A DNA stretch of 64,000 nt from Marinobacter daepoensis DSM 16072 (lineage in GTDB: Bacteria; Pseudomonadota; Gammaproteobacteria; Pseudomonadales; Oleiphilaceae), in assembly GCF_000421165.1 (NCBI RefSeq), contig NZ_ATWI01000011.1, positions 1 through 64,000 on the forward strand, written 5' to 3'. A program made the position numbers and the translations under genes. The notes under the pieces were generated by a model. The model worked only from the letters and a program-made list of their open reading frames with translations, had not been told where the DNA came from and ran no database searches. This document shows positions 43,909 to 51,763 of this stretch, piece by piece (the first letter of the stretch is position 1; every line of letters begins with the position of its first letter).

Positions 43909-45944
43909 GGTGATGTCCTTGCTTTGGCCTCAGTAGCAGGGATGATAACCCGGAAACAGACACCGTCAATGCCACCTTGGCGCTGATTTCGGGCATCGAC
44001 CCGACCACCATGGTAGTCCGCAATCAGTCTTACAATCAGCAGACCCTGACCAAGATGGCCCCCGCTGGTACTGCTGCGCTGGGACACGAATGCGCCAAAG
44101 ATATCCACACCGCCATGGTCTGGCAGGCTTGAGCCTGCGTTGAAGACTTCGATCAGATAGTGTTGGTCCAACGGGTGTAACCGAACGCTGATCGCACCGT
44201 CTTTGGGTGTGAAGTCCCGGGCGTTGTCCACTAGCTTGTCGAGCATCTGAACCAGCATTTCCGGGGAACCGGCCATGAGGCAGTCGCGGGCGGGCCCGGA
44301 ATAGGTGATCCGGTGATCCGGGTCCAGTTGCTGATAGGCTGCCGTGGCCTCGGCCAGTACCTCAGCGAGGTCAAACGGTTCTTTCTCGGTGTCTTCGAAA
44401 CTTTGTTCCAGCCGGGCGGCTTCGCTCATGCTGTGCAGGATACGCCGCAGCCGCTCTGTCGCGGTGGAGGCCCGGTCAAGGTATTGCGCCCGATCCTGTT
44501 CAGGGACCCCATGGGCCAGGTTTTCAAGGGAAGAGCGGACCACGGCCACCGGCGTTTTCAGTTCGTGCGAAAGCCTTTTTGAAAAACTCTCCAGATATTG
44601 ATTGTAGTTCTGCAAACGATCCACCATATGGGCAAAGTGTTGTTGCAGTTGTCCGAGCTCGTCGCGGCTCCGGGGGGCGGGAATCCTGCCCAGAATCCGG
44701 CCATCGTCGTCGACACTGGCTTCGACCAGTTTCTGTAGCCGGGTAATGCGCCAGGACAGCCAGCTGGCATAACCCAGCAACACCAGCATCAGGGCAAGAA
44801 TGATCATCAGGCTTCGGGCCAGCACGCTGCCCAGGGTTGAGCCTGAGAGGGTCAGGAGCTGGTCCAGAGACTGTTCCAGCAGTAAGGCTCGCCCCCCGAA
44901 CAGTTCATGCCGGCTTGCCAGCCAGACCGAACCGTCGGAATGGCGCACCAGTCCGTTGTCTGGCAGGTGGTGGGCCTGAAGCCGGTTCGGCTCCCGTGGC
45001 AGGATCATTGGCTCGGGCTGATACAGCCGGATCAGCCCGCTCAGAAGATTGAGGCTGATTTTCTCCAGAATCTGGCCGGACGACAGGTCATCAAACGCGG
45101 AGGTTTCCTGAGGGAGCACGGTCCGGGTTCTGGCGAGAATCCAGTCGGAAGGTTCCAGGATGGTGGCTTGCTGACCAGGGCTCAGCTGGCTTTCCAGCCG
45201 GTGTTCCAGTCGTTTGCTCTCCTGGACCAGCAAAGGAGGCGGGGTGAGTCCCGTGCCTGAGGCATCGCCAGCCAGACCATCCCGTGACGCCTGAAACCCC
45301 AGGCGGCTTCCCGGCGCCGGCAGCGGCATTCTCAGTTCCAGTTCCCAGCTTGCGCCTTTGTCCTGCCAGCTTGCCTGTATACGGCTATCCTTCGGCTGCG
45401 AGGGTTCAGCTCGGAGAACGGGCACATCGCCGGGAGCGCCTGCCCGAATAAACCAGCGTTGGTCGCGGACAGAGGCGTGCAGCTCCCGGGCTGGTGCCTG
45501 AAGCCAGAGTTCGAACCGTTCGTGGGCCTGCCCCGGACGGGCCGGATTGTAAAGGGCAAGGCCCTGGTCAAGCCGCTGCACCAGCAGGTACAGGTAACGA
45601 TCATTATGCGTGGCCTGCCAGCGTAATGTAGGCGCCGGGCTTATGATGGTCTGCCAGGCTGCCGTCCCGTCGCTTTCATCAAATCCCGGCCATTCATGGC
45701 CGTAACCGTCGATTTCAATGGCCTGGCTGGTGGCGCTGGCGTAGATCACATTGTCGGCGTCCGCAACCGGCAGATTCAGGAGCTGGTCTCCGGCCAGTTC
45801 CGATAACCGCAGCCCCTGGGCCTCTAGTTGCAGCAGCGCCTGCTGGCGGAGGGCGTTGTCCAGTTCCAGCACAAAGCGCAGCCCGGCCCAGGGAATTAAC
45901 AGCATCAGCAGACTGGCCAGAAACAACTGGCGTTTCAGGCTCAA
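43905..45944 (-). CDS. pdsS: Sortase-system sensor histidine kinase (PdsS-type)
   Basis: A 679-residue membrane kinase. An N-terminal helix (about 6-22) and a second one (about 375-395) flank a periplasmic region of 350 residues that contains a carbohydrate-binding-like beta domain (about 70-220, with DGYGHEWPGF and DRYLYLLVQRL). HAMP follows (about 395-445), then the HisKA phospho-acceptor H460 in KRLSHELKTP and a HATPase domain with a complete N-box region. It matches the proteobacterial dedicated sortase system kinase family. TTG at 45944 is the start, with GAGGT before it, 3 bases after the response regulator stop. It should phosphorylate the adjacent regulator in response to an envelope cue. 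Confidence 0.86.
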   Translation of the reverse strand: MSLKRQLFLASLLMLLIPWAGLRFVLELDNALRQQALLQLEAQGLRLSELAGDQLLNLPVADADNVIYASATSQAIEIDGYGHEWPGFDESDGTAAWQTIISPAPTLRWQATHNDRYLYLLVQRLDQGLALYNPARPGQAHERFELWLQAPARELHASVRDQRWFIRAGAPGDVPVLRAEPSQPKDSRIQASWQDKGASWELELRMPLPAPGSRLGFQASRDGLAGDASGTGLTPPPLLVQESKRLEHRLESQLSPGQQATILEPSDWILARTRTVLPQETSAFDDLSSGQILEKISLNLLSGLIRLYQPEPMILPREPNRLQAHHLPDNGLVRHSDGSVWLASRHELFGGRALLLEQSLDQLLTLSGSTLGSVLARSLMIILALMLVLLGYASWLSWRITRLQKLVEASVDDDGRILGRIPAPRSRDELGQLQQHFAHMVDRLQNYNQYLESFSKRLSHELKTPVAVVRSSLENLAHGVPEQDRAQYLDRASTATERLRRILHSMSEAARLEQSFEDTEKEPFDLAEVLAEATAAYQQLDPDHRITYSGPARDCLMAGSPEMLVQMLDKLVDNARDFTPKDGAISVRLHPLDQHYLIEVFNAGSSLPDHGGVDIFGAFVSQRSSTSGGHLGQGLLIVRLIADYHGGRVDARNQRQGGIDGVCFRVIIPATEAKARTSP

Positions 45945-45947
45945 AGC

Positions 45948-46649
45948 TCAGACCTCACGGGCGTTCCATCGGTAGCCCATGCCATAGGCGGTCTGGATAC
46001 CGTCGAACTGACCATCAAGCTGAATGAATTTGCGCCGGATGCGTTTGATGTGGGAAGTCACCGTGTTGTCGTCAAGTATGGTGCTGGCGGCTTCCATTAA
46101 CTGGTCGCGACTGCGGACATGCCCTGGATGCTGCACCAGAGCATGCAGCATCCAGAACTCGGTGACGGTCAGGTCGACGGGTTTCTCCTCCCAGGTGGCG
46201 GTCATCCGGTCAGCGTTGAGCCTGAGCCGGCCACGGGTGAGGATGTCGTCAGGCTTCTGAAGTGCTTCGGCCCAGGCTTCCGCCCGGCGCAGCAAGGCCG
46301 TAATTCGTGCCAGCAGGTGATCCAGACTCATGTCTTTGGTGACGTAGTCGTCGGCGCCGAGTCGTAACCCGTGTACCGAATCGATATCGCTGTCGCGAGC
46401 GGTCAGGAAGATAATGGGCAAGGTGGCGGACAGCCCCCGAAGGTCCTGGCACAGGGTAAATCCGCCCTCCGGCTCGTCTCCCAGGCCAACATCGATGATG
46501 GCCAGGTCCGGTAGGCCCTGACGCAAGACCTGCCAGGCCGCGGGCCGGTCGCCGTAGGTGGACACCCGATAACCCCGACGTTCAAACGCTGCCCGGTAGT
46601 TATCGCGGATGCCGGCTTCATCCTCAATCAGGACGATGTGCTTCTTCAT
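45948..46649 (-). CDS. pdsR: Sortase-system response regulator (PdsR-type)
   Basis: A 233-residue OmpR-type regulator. The receiver has the acidic pair E9/D10, phospho-acceptor D53 in AIIDVGL and the TK pair in DDYVTKDMSL; the winged-helix DNA-binding domain begins near 135 (TVTEFWMLHALVQHPGHV, cited in part). ATG at 46649 is chosen; an upstream in-frame ATG at 46742 adds residues not typical of receivers. It precedes the cognate kinase by 3 bases. It is divergent from the sortase target gene, which lies about 180 bases away, and that gene is its most likely regulatory target. The family match is to the dedicated sortase response regulator. Confidence 0.88.
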   Translation of the reverse strand: MKKHIVLIEDEAGIRDNYRAAFERRGYRVSTYGDRPAAWQVLRQGLPDLAIIDVGLGDEPEGGFTLCQDLRGLSATLPIIFLTARDSDIDSVHGLRLGADDYVTKDMSLDHLLARITALLRRAEAWAEALQKPDDILTRGRLRLNADRMTATWEEKPVDLTVTEFWMLHALVQHPGHVRSRDQLMEAASTILDDNTVTSHIKRIRRKFIQLDGQFDGIQTAYGMGYRWNAREV

Positions 46650-46832
46650 GATGTGTTCTGTGTTTTGTTGACGGAAAGTGCCATTAAAGCATTCTGACCA
46701 TGGCATACAAGCGATGTCGAAACCATTGCCATAATTCATCATATTTCATCGTCAGACTGCCGGTTTCTGCCATTGGCTTGCCCGCTGGCTGGGGTGAAAT
46801 GGCCGCATCACCACCAAGACAAGGAACATGGG

Positions 46833-48971
46833 ATGATGCTGCTATCGCTGCTTGCCAACCCGGCTGTTCGGCCGGATTGCCACCAACAACTGAAAACGCC
46901 GGCACTGTCGGCGCCCATTCGGCGGAAAATGGTCCGCTGCACTGAAGGGATCAGCTTGTGGCTGGCTATGATGCTCATGCTGTTTGTGCATCCATTATAT
47001 GCTGAGGCCCGGACCATGGACATGGAGCAGCCGGGCCAGCTTTATCTGCTGGACCACAAGAGCGCCTGGCAGGAACCGGCGCTGGTGCTGGACAGTCAGT
47101 TCAGCGTCTCGGTGACTGGATTGCTGGCGCAAACCCGCCTGACCCGGACCTTCCGGAACACCAGTGATGAATGGCAGGAAGGCATTTTTGTCTTTCCCCT
47201 GCCGGAACGGGCAACGGTATATGGGCTCACCATGACCGTGGGGGATCGCCGGATCGTTGGGCAACTTCAGCCAAAAGCCAAAGCCCGCGAAACCTACGAA
47301 CAGGCGAAGGACGCTGGCCAGAAAGCCGCGACCATGGAGCAGAACCGGCCAAATCTGTTCACCAGCCGGGTTGCCAACATTGCTCCGGGTGAAGACGTGA
47401 CGGTGGAAGTGGACTACCAGCAACCTGTGACCTACCGTCATGGTCAGTTTGAGTTGCGTCTGCCAACCACGCTCACGCCCAGGTACATGCCCGGCGCTCC
47501 CCTGCCAGTGCCGGAAACAGCCTGGCAGTCCGGTTGGTCTGTACCGACCTCTCAGGTGGCCGATGTGGGTGAAATCAGTCCGTTCACTGTGCGCTCCGGG
47601 GATGTGGCCCCCGACAGCCATCGGGCGGAGATTTCCCTGACGATTGAGGCGGGTCTGGAACTGGCGGATGTCTCCAGCCCGAGCCACCCATTGCGGGTCG
47701 ACCTGAGCGGAACCCGGGCAGAAGTCGCACCGGAGGAGGGGGCGATCCTGATGGAGCAGGATGTGATTGTGCGCTGGAAACCGAAGGCCAGTCAGGCCCC
47801 GGCAGCGGCCCTGTTTCACCAGCAGTGGCAGGGGGAGGATTTCCTGATGGCCATGGTGCTGCCGCCAGCCACCACCGGCCAGGTTCTGCGGCGTGAACTG
47901 CTGTTCGTGATCGATACCTCCGGATCTATGGCGGGCGAATCCATCCGCCAGGCCCGGTCGGCTTTGCTGCGGGGGCTGGATACCCTGCGCCCCGGAGATC
48001 GATTCAACATCATCCAGTTCAACAGCCAGGCCCACGCGCTGTACCTGGAGCCTGTGCCGGCAGATGGTCACTACCTGGCCCGGGCCCGGCAGTATGTTCA
48101 GGATCTGGAGGCTGAGGGTGGTACAGAGATGACGGGCGCCCTGACGCTGGCGATGGGGATGGACAGTCAGGAAAGCGGCGGCCTTGTACAGCAAATGGTG
48201 TTTATGACCGACGGTGCCGTTGGTAACGAATCGGCTCTGTTTGACCAGATCCGAAACGGGTTGGGTAACCGTCGACTGTTCACGGTTGCGATAGGCTCTG
48301 CGCCCAACATGTATTTTCTCCGGGAGGCCGCCCGCTGGGGGCGGGGGCAGTACACGGCGGTTCATAACACCGAAGACGTGGATTCGGCTCTGGGTAAACT
48401 CTTTGCGGCGATGGAAGCGCCGGTGATGACGGACGTTACGGTGGAGTGGCCGGAGGCCTCGGCAGAGGCGGTACCGGCGAAGCCGGGGGATCTGTTTCAT
48501 GGTCAGCCGCTGGTTCAGGTGGTTCGTGGTGTTCCCGGCCAGGGCGAGTTGACGGTGTCTGGCAAGTTGGCTGGCGGCCGGGATTGGGTCACCCGGCTCG
48601 ACCTTGGCAGTGCAGCTGACGGCCAGGGTCTGGATCGTCAGTGGGCCAGGGGGCGTATCGATGGGTGGATGGACGCTGCCCGCCTTCAGAACCGCGAGCC
48701 GGATGAGGCTGCCATTGTGGCGCTGTCGCTGCGCCACGGGGTGATGTCGCCGTTCACCAGTTTCGTGGCCGTTGAGGAAAGGGTGTCACGCCCTCAGTCC
48801 GAACATCTGGAGCAGGCGTCTGTTCCGACGCTGCTGCCGGCGGGGAGTCAGCCGGGAATGCTTCGCTACCCGCAAACCGCAACCTATGGCCCGCTGATGA
48901 CGGCTCTTGGCTTGGTTGGGCTGATGTTCTCGCTTGCGATTGTCATGCTGAACCGGAGGCAGACATTATGA
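46833..48971 (+). CDS. Marine sortase target protein with VIT and VWA domains and YPQTA sorting signal
   Basis: A 712-residue exported protein. After a long n-region, the hydrophobic segment LWLAMMLMLFVHPLYA acts as signal sequence (about 44-58). A VIT domain (about 80-200, with QPKAKARETYEQAK) is followed by a VWA domain whose MIDAS motif is DTSGSM (361-366). The C-terminus carries the sorting signal: YPQTA (679-683), a hydrophobic stretch and a short basic end (NRRQTL). It matches the marine proteobacterial sortase target family. ATG at 46833 is chosen because AAGGAA lies 6 bases before it, although ATG at 46929 would give a shorter n-region. The sortase gene overlaps its end by 4 bases. 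Confidence 0.9.
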   Translation: MMLLSLLANPAVRPDCHQQLKTPALSAPIRRKMVRCTEGISLWLAMMLMLFVHPLYAEARTMDMEQPGQLYLLDHKSAWQEPALVLDSQFSVSVTGLLAQTRLTRTFRNTSDEWQEGIFVFPLPERATVYGLTMTVGDRRIVGQLQPKAKARETYEQAKDAGQKAATMEQNRPNLFTSRVANIAPGEDVTVEVDYQQPVTYRHGQFELRLPTTLTPRYMPGAPLPVPETAWQSGWSVPTSQVADVGEISPFTVRSGDVAPDSHRAEISLTIEAGLELADVSSPSHPLRVDLSGTRAEVAPEEGAILMEQDVIVRWKPKASQAPAAALFHQQWQGEDFLMAMVLPPATTGQVLRRELLFVIDTSGSMAGESIRQARSALLRGLDTLRPGDRFNIIQFNSQAHALYLEPVPADGHYLARARQYVQDLEAEGGTEMTGALTLAMGMDSQESGGLVQQMVFMTDGAVGNESALFDQIRNGLGNRRLFTVAIGSAPNMYFLREAARWGRGQYTAVHNTEDVDSALGKLFAAMEAPVMTDVTVEWPEASAEAVPAKPGDLFHGQPLVQVVRGVPGQGELTVSGKLAGGRDWVTRLDLGSAADGQGLDRQWARGRIDGWMDAARLQNREPDEAAIVALSLRHGVMSPFTSFVAVEERVSRPQSEHLEQASVPTLLPAGSQPGMLRYPQTATYGPLMTALGLVGLMFSLAIVMLNRRQTL

Positions 48972-49555
48972 ACCGGTCGATGCTGTTAATGGTGACCTGC
49001 TCGGCAACGTTGCTGGTGTTTGGGCTCTGGATTCCCTTCAAGGCGCTGGTGGCGCAGGAAATGCTGGAACTGGCCTGGGCGGAAAGCCAGGCCCGGCAGA
49101 CCCAGGCCCGGCCCTGGCCCTGGGCCGACACCTGGCCGGTCGCTAAGCTGGATATTCCGGGGCAGGGCGTCTCTATGATTGTGTTGGAGGGCGTGCATGG
49201 TGAGAGTCTGGCCTTCGGGCCGGGCCGGGCCTCAGGCACCGACCGGGCCGGGGCTCCGGTCATTCTGGCGGGCCACCGGGATACGCATTTTCGCCATCTG
49301 CAGCATATGGAGCCCGGTGACCCGGTCCGCCTGCAGGGTGTGGATCGTCGCTGGCGGGACTATGAGGTGACATCAACCCGCATAGTCGACAGTTCCCGCG
49401 AATCGCTGGATACCCAGGAGCTTGGGCAGGATACTCTGGTCATGATTACCTGCTATCCGTTCGACAGCCTGGATGCCGGGGGGCCGCTTCGCTATGTGGT
49501 GGAAGCTCGTCCGGCATACGGACAGGAACAAATTGATACTGTTGCCGCGCTGTGA
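48968..49555 (+). CDS. Class GN sortase
   Basis: A 195-residue sortase of the Gram-negative marine type. One N-terminal membrane helix (about 5-25) is followed by a sortase barrel with catalytic H103 (AGHRDTHF), C162 (MITCYPF) and R175 (LRYVVEA). It should cleave the target between Thr and the next residue of its sorting signal and transfer the protein to an amine acceptor; the acceptor is unknown. Its start overlaps the target stop by 4 bases, so the pair is translationally coupled. There is no sign of further sortase targets in this window. Confidence 0.92.
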   Translation: MNRSMLLMVTCSATLLVFGLWIPFKALVAQEMLELAWAESQARQTQARPWPWADTWPVAKLDIPGQGVSMIVLEGVHGESLAFGPGRASGTDRAGAPVILAGHRDTHFRHLQHMEPGDPVRLQGVDRRWRDYEVTSTRIVDSSRESLDTQELGQDTLVMITCYPFDSLDAGGPLRYVVEARPAYGQEQIDTVAAL

Positions 49556-49603
49556 AGATAGCGTACACTTGTGCGCCCAAATGCCGTGACCGGAACCATC
49601 AGA

Positions 49604-50323
49604 ATGTCCCTAGTTCGAAAAATTCTGGCCTGGCTCAGCGTGCCCGTGCTGTGCCTGGTCATGATGCTGCTCTACATCGCCCGACCTTTTAATCCTGATA
49701 ACAACCGGATTCTGGGCTGGGTTGTCGCCCGGGCTGGTCGTTGCATTCTGGGCATGAAACGTCCGCTCTACGGGGCTGAAAACATGCCCAAAGACCGGCC
49801 CACGGTGATTATTGCCAACCATCAGCAAAACGATGACCTGTTTTTGATGGGCGACCTGCTGCCCCCCCGGACGGTGGCCGTCGGAAAATCGTCGCTGGTG
49901 TGGGTGCCGTTCTTCGGGCAGGTGTTCTGGCTGGGTGGTAATGTCATCCTGAACCGCAGTCGTTCGACCAAGGCTGTTGCCACCATGCAGGCGACCAGCG
50001 ACGCGATTAGTCGTGAACGCAAAAGTATCTGGGTGTTCCCTGAGGGGACCCGGAGCCGTGGCCGGGGGCTGGGCAAATTCAAGAAAGGGGCGTTCCACAT
50101 GGCCATTGCCGCCGGAGCCCCGATTACCATGGTGTGCGTCGGCGAATACCACGGCCGTTCCCGGGGCTGGACCGGACGGCGTGAGCCGGTGCCCATGCGC
50201 ATCCTGCCGCCGGTTGAGACCCGGGGAATGACCAGCGAAGACCTGCCGGAATTGTTGCAGCGGTGCAGGCAACAGATGGAGGATGCCATTGCGGGGCTGG
50301 CCCGTCCCCATGGAACTGCTTGA
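49604..50323 (+). CDS. plsC: 1-acyl-sn-glycerol-3-phosphate acyltransferase
   Basis: A 239-residue inner-membrane enzyme that acylates lysophosphatidic acid to phosphatidic acid. An N-terminal membrane helix (about 8-30) is followed by motif I, NHQQNDD (the HX4D catalytic pair), and motif III, FPEGTRSRG, as in PlsC proteins. ATG at 49604 is preferred over the GTG at 49571. It follows the sortase gene by 48 bases on the same strand and could be read from the same transcript. The role is phospholipid synthesis, so it may be unrelated in function to the sortase system. Confidence 0.9.
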   Translation: MSLVRKILAWLSVPVLCLVMMLLYIARPFNPDNNRILGWVVARAGRCILGMKRPLYGAENMPKDRPTVIIANHQQNDDLFLMGDLLPPRTVAVGKSSLVWVPFFGQVFWLGGNVILNRSRSTKAVATMQATSDAISRERKSIWVFPEGTRSRGRGLGKFKKGAFHMAIAAGAPITMVCVGEYHGRSRGWTGRREPVPMRILPPVETRGMTSEDLPELLQRCRQQMEDAIAGLARPHGTA

Positions 50324-50396
50324 ACAGCCAATGAAAACAGGGCAGTCTTTCGCTCAGAGTAGACCCTCAATCCAGACCCATTGGGAGAGTGAAGCG

Positions 50397-50639
50397 ATGA
50401 ACCTGATCTGGTTTCTGATCATTGGTGGCCTGGCCGGCTGGCTGGCCGGGCTGATTATGAAAGGCAAGGGCTTTGGTGTGCTGGCCAACATCGGCATCGG
50501 GATTGTAGGCTCGTTTATCGGCGGTTTCCTGTTCGGTGTCCTGCAACTGTCGGCACACGGTGCTGTTGGGCGTCTGGTGACGGCGACCGTGGGCGCCGTG
50601 CTTCTGCTTGCCATCGTTAACAAAATCAAGAAGGGCTGA
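50397..50639 (+). CDS. GlsB/YeaQ/YmgE family small membrane protein
   Basis: An 80-residue protein with three hydrophobic segments and the glycine-rich pattern GGLAGWLAGLIMKGKGFG typical of the GlsB/YeaQ/YmgE (transglycosylase-associated) family. It is a small inner-membrane protein linked to envelope stress in other bacteria, function unclear. ATG at 50397 is chosen, preceded by GGGAG about 7 bases upstream. It is followed after 1 base by the MAPEG gene. Confidence 0.88.
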   Translation: MNLIWFLIIGGLAGWLAGLIMKGKGFGVLANIGIGIVGSFIGGFLFGVLQLSAHGAVGRLVTATVGAVLLLAIVNKIKKG

Positions 50640-50640
50640 C

Positions 50641-51042
50641 ATGATTGTACCCGTCACCGCTGTCTTTGCTGCTGTCACCGGGCTGTTGCTGCTGGTGTTG
50701 TCGGCCCAAGTGGTCAAATTCCGGCTGAAATACCGGAAAGGTCTGGGCGTTACCGACGATCCGGAATTTGAAGCCGCCGTGCGGGCTCAGGCCAATCTGG
50801 TGGAATACGCGCCGCTGGGTCTGATCATGCTGGCCATTGCTGAACTGAACGGGGTTTCCGGTGCGCTGATTTACTGGACAGGGATGGCTCTGGTGGTTGG
50901 CCGGATCCTCCATGCCTGGGGCATGATCAACGGCAAGGGTGGGCCTCACCTGGCCCGGATGATTGGCATACTGCTCACCTGGCTGGCCATTCTGGTGGCC
51001 GCCCTGTTGCTGTTCTGGAATGTCTGGCAGGTATACGGCTAG
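50641..51042 (+). CDS. MAPEG family membrane protein
   Basis: A 133-residue protein with four hydrophobic segments. The EAAVRAQANLVEYAPLGL stretch (about 43-60) is the MAPEG signature, found in glutathione-dependent membrane enzymes and their bacterial relatives. Bacterial members mostly lack a proven substrate. ATG at 50641 lies 1 base after the preceding stop, so the two small membrane genes are coupled. A terminator hairpin follows. Confidence 0.88.
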   Translation: MIVPVTAVFAAVTGLLLLVLSAQVVKFRLKYRKGLGVTDDPEFEAAVRAQANLVEYAPLGLIMLAIAELNGVSGALIYWTGMALVVGRILHAWGMINGKGGPHLARMIGILLTWLAILVAALLLFWNVWQVYG

Positions 51043-51060
51043 GGGAACGGTTACGCGGAT

Positions 51061-51082
51061 AACGGGGCCTGTTGGCCCCGTT
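51061..51082. terminator. Terminator hairpin between convergent MAPEG and OmpA-domain genes
   Basis: AACGGGGCC (51061-51069) pairs with GGCCCCGTT (51074-51082) around TGTT, with a T-rich stretch after it on the + strand. It can serve the convergent gene too. Confidence 0.72.
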
Positions 51083-51096
51083 TCTGTTTCTGGCAG

Positions 51097-51537
51097 TCAG
51101 AGTGCCTGGGCCATATCGAGCGTCAGATACTCCAGCTCCACCCGGCGATTGGCGGCATGGTCCTCGGGGCGGGTCAGAGGGCGTTCAGATCCCCAGGTGG
51201 TCAGCAGGATGGCGGTTTGCGGTACCCCCTCCTGAATCAGCAACCTTGCGACAGCATTAGCCCGGAGTCTTGAGAGAAACCGATTGTACTCGGCAGACCC
51301 GAAGTTGTCGGTATGGCCGTGAATCCGGACCCGAATGCCCGGGTGGTTTTTCAGGTACGTGGCGTGTCGCCGGAGCATGTCGATATCCGCAGCATCCAGT
51401 GTGTGCTTGTTGAAGCCGTAATGGAATCGGTTGCGGTGTGGACGGTCGGCGCTTGCCGACAGTTGCCCGGCGGCACTGGCGAAGGCCCGTGCGGCTTTGG
51501 CCAGAATATCGGGATTGTCCAGAACAAGTACAGTCAT
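51097..51537 (-). CDS. OmpA-like C-terminal domain protein without signal peptide
   Basis: A 146-residue protein consisting of little more than an OmpA C-terminal (peptidoglycan-binding) domain: RVRIHGHTDNFGSAEYNRFLS, cited in part, and the NRRVELEY end are diagnostic. No signal peptide or lipobox precedes it; the N-terminus (MTVLVLDNPDILAKAARAFA) looks like an ordinary helix. AGGAAG lies 6 bases before the ATG, which supports this start. It is either cytoplasmic, exported by another route, or a truncated OmpA protein. It is not the classical PdsO of sortase loci, which is exported. Confidence 0.75.
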   Translation of the reverse strand: MTVLVLDNPDILAKAARAFASAAGQLSASADRPHRNRFHYGFNKHTLDAADIDMLRRHATYLKNHPGIRVRIHGHTDNFGSAEYNRFLSRLRANAVARLLIQEGVPQTAILLTTWGSERPLTRPEDHAANRRVELEYLTLDMAQAL

Positions 51538-51763
51538 GTGTTACTTCCTCGAGTCGAGTGCCCGGCGTCTTTTTGTTATGTCCCCTTAACTATTGATGTC
51601 AGAGGGCACAACAGCAATTGGCGAATGGTCGATAGCCACCCGGGTTTTCTGGCTACCGATTGAATGGCATTTGTGTGACTGTGTGATTACACCGGGAAAA
51701 GAAGGCTCCGCTGTGGTAAAAAACAGCTTTCCAGGGACTGATTGTGATGAATTGTGACCGCCC

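Noticed and set aside
46995..48737. Reverse-strand open frame of 580 codons opposite the sortase target
   Set aside because: The translation has no recognisable domain and the opposite strand carries clear VIT and VWA motifs.
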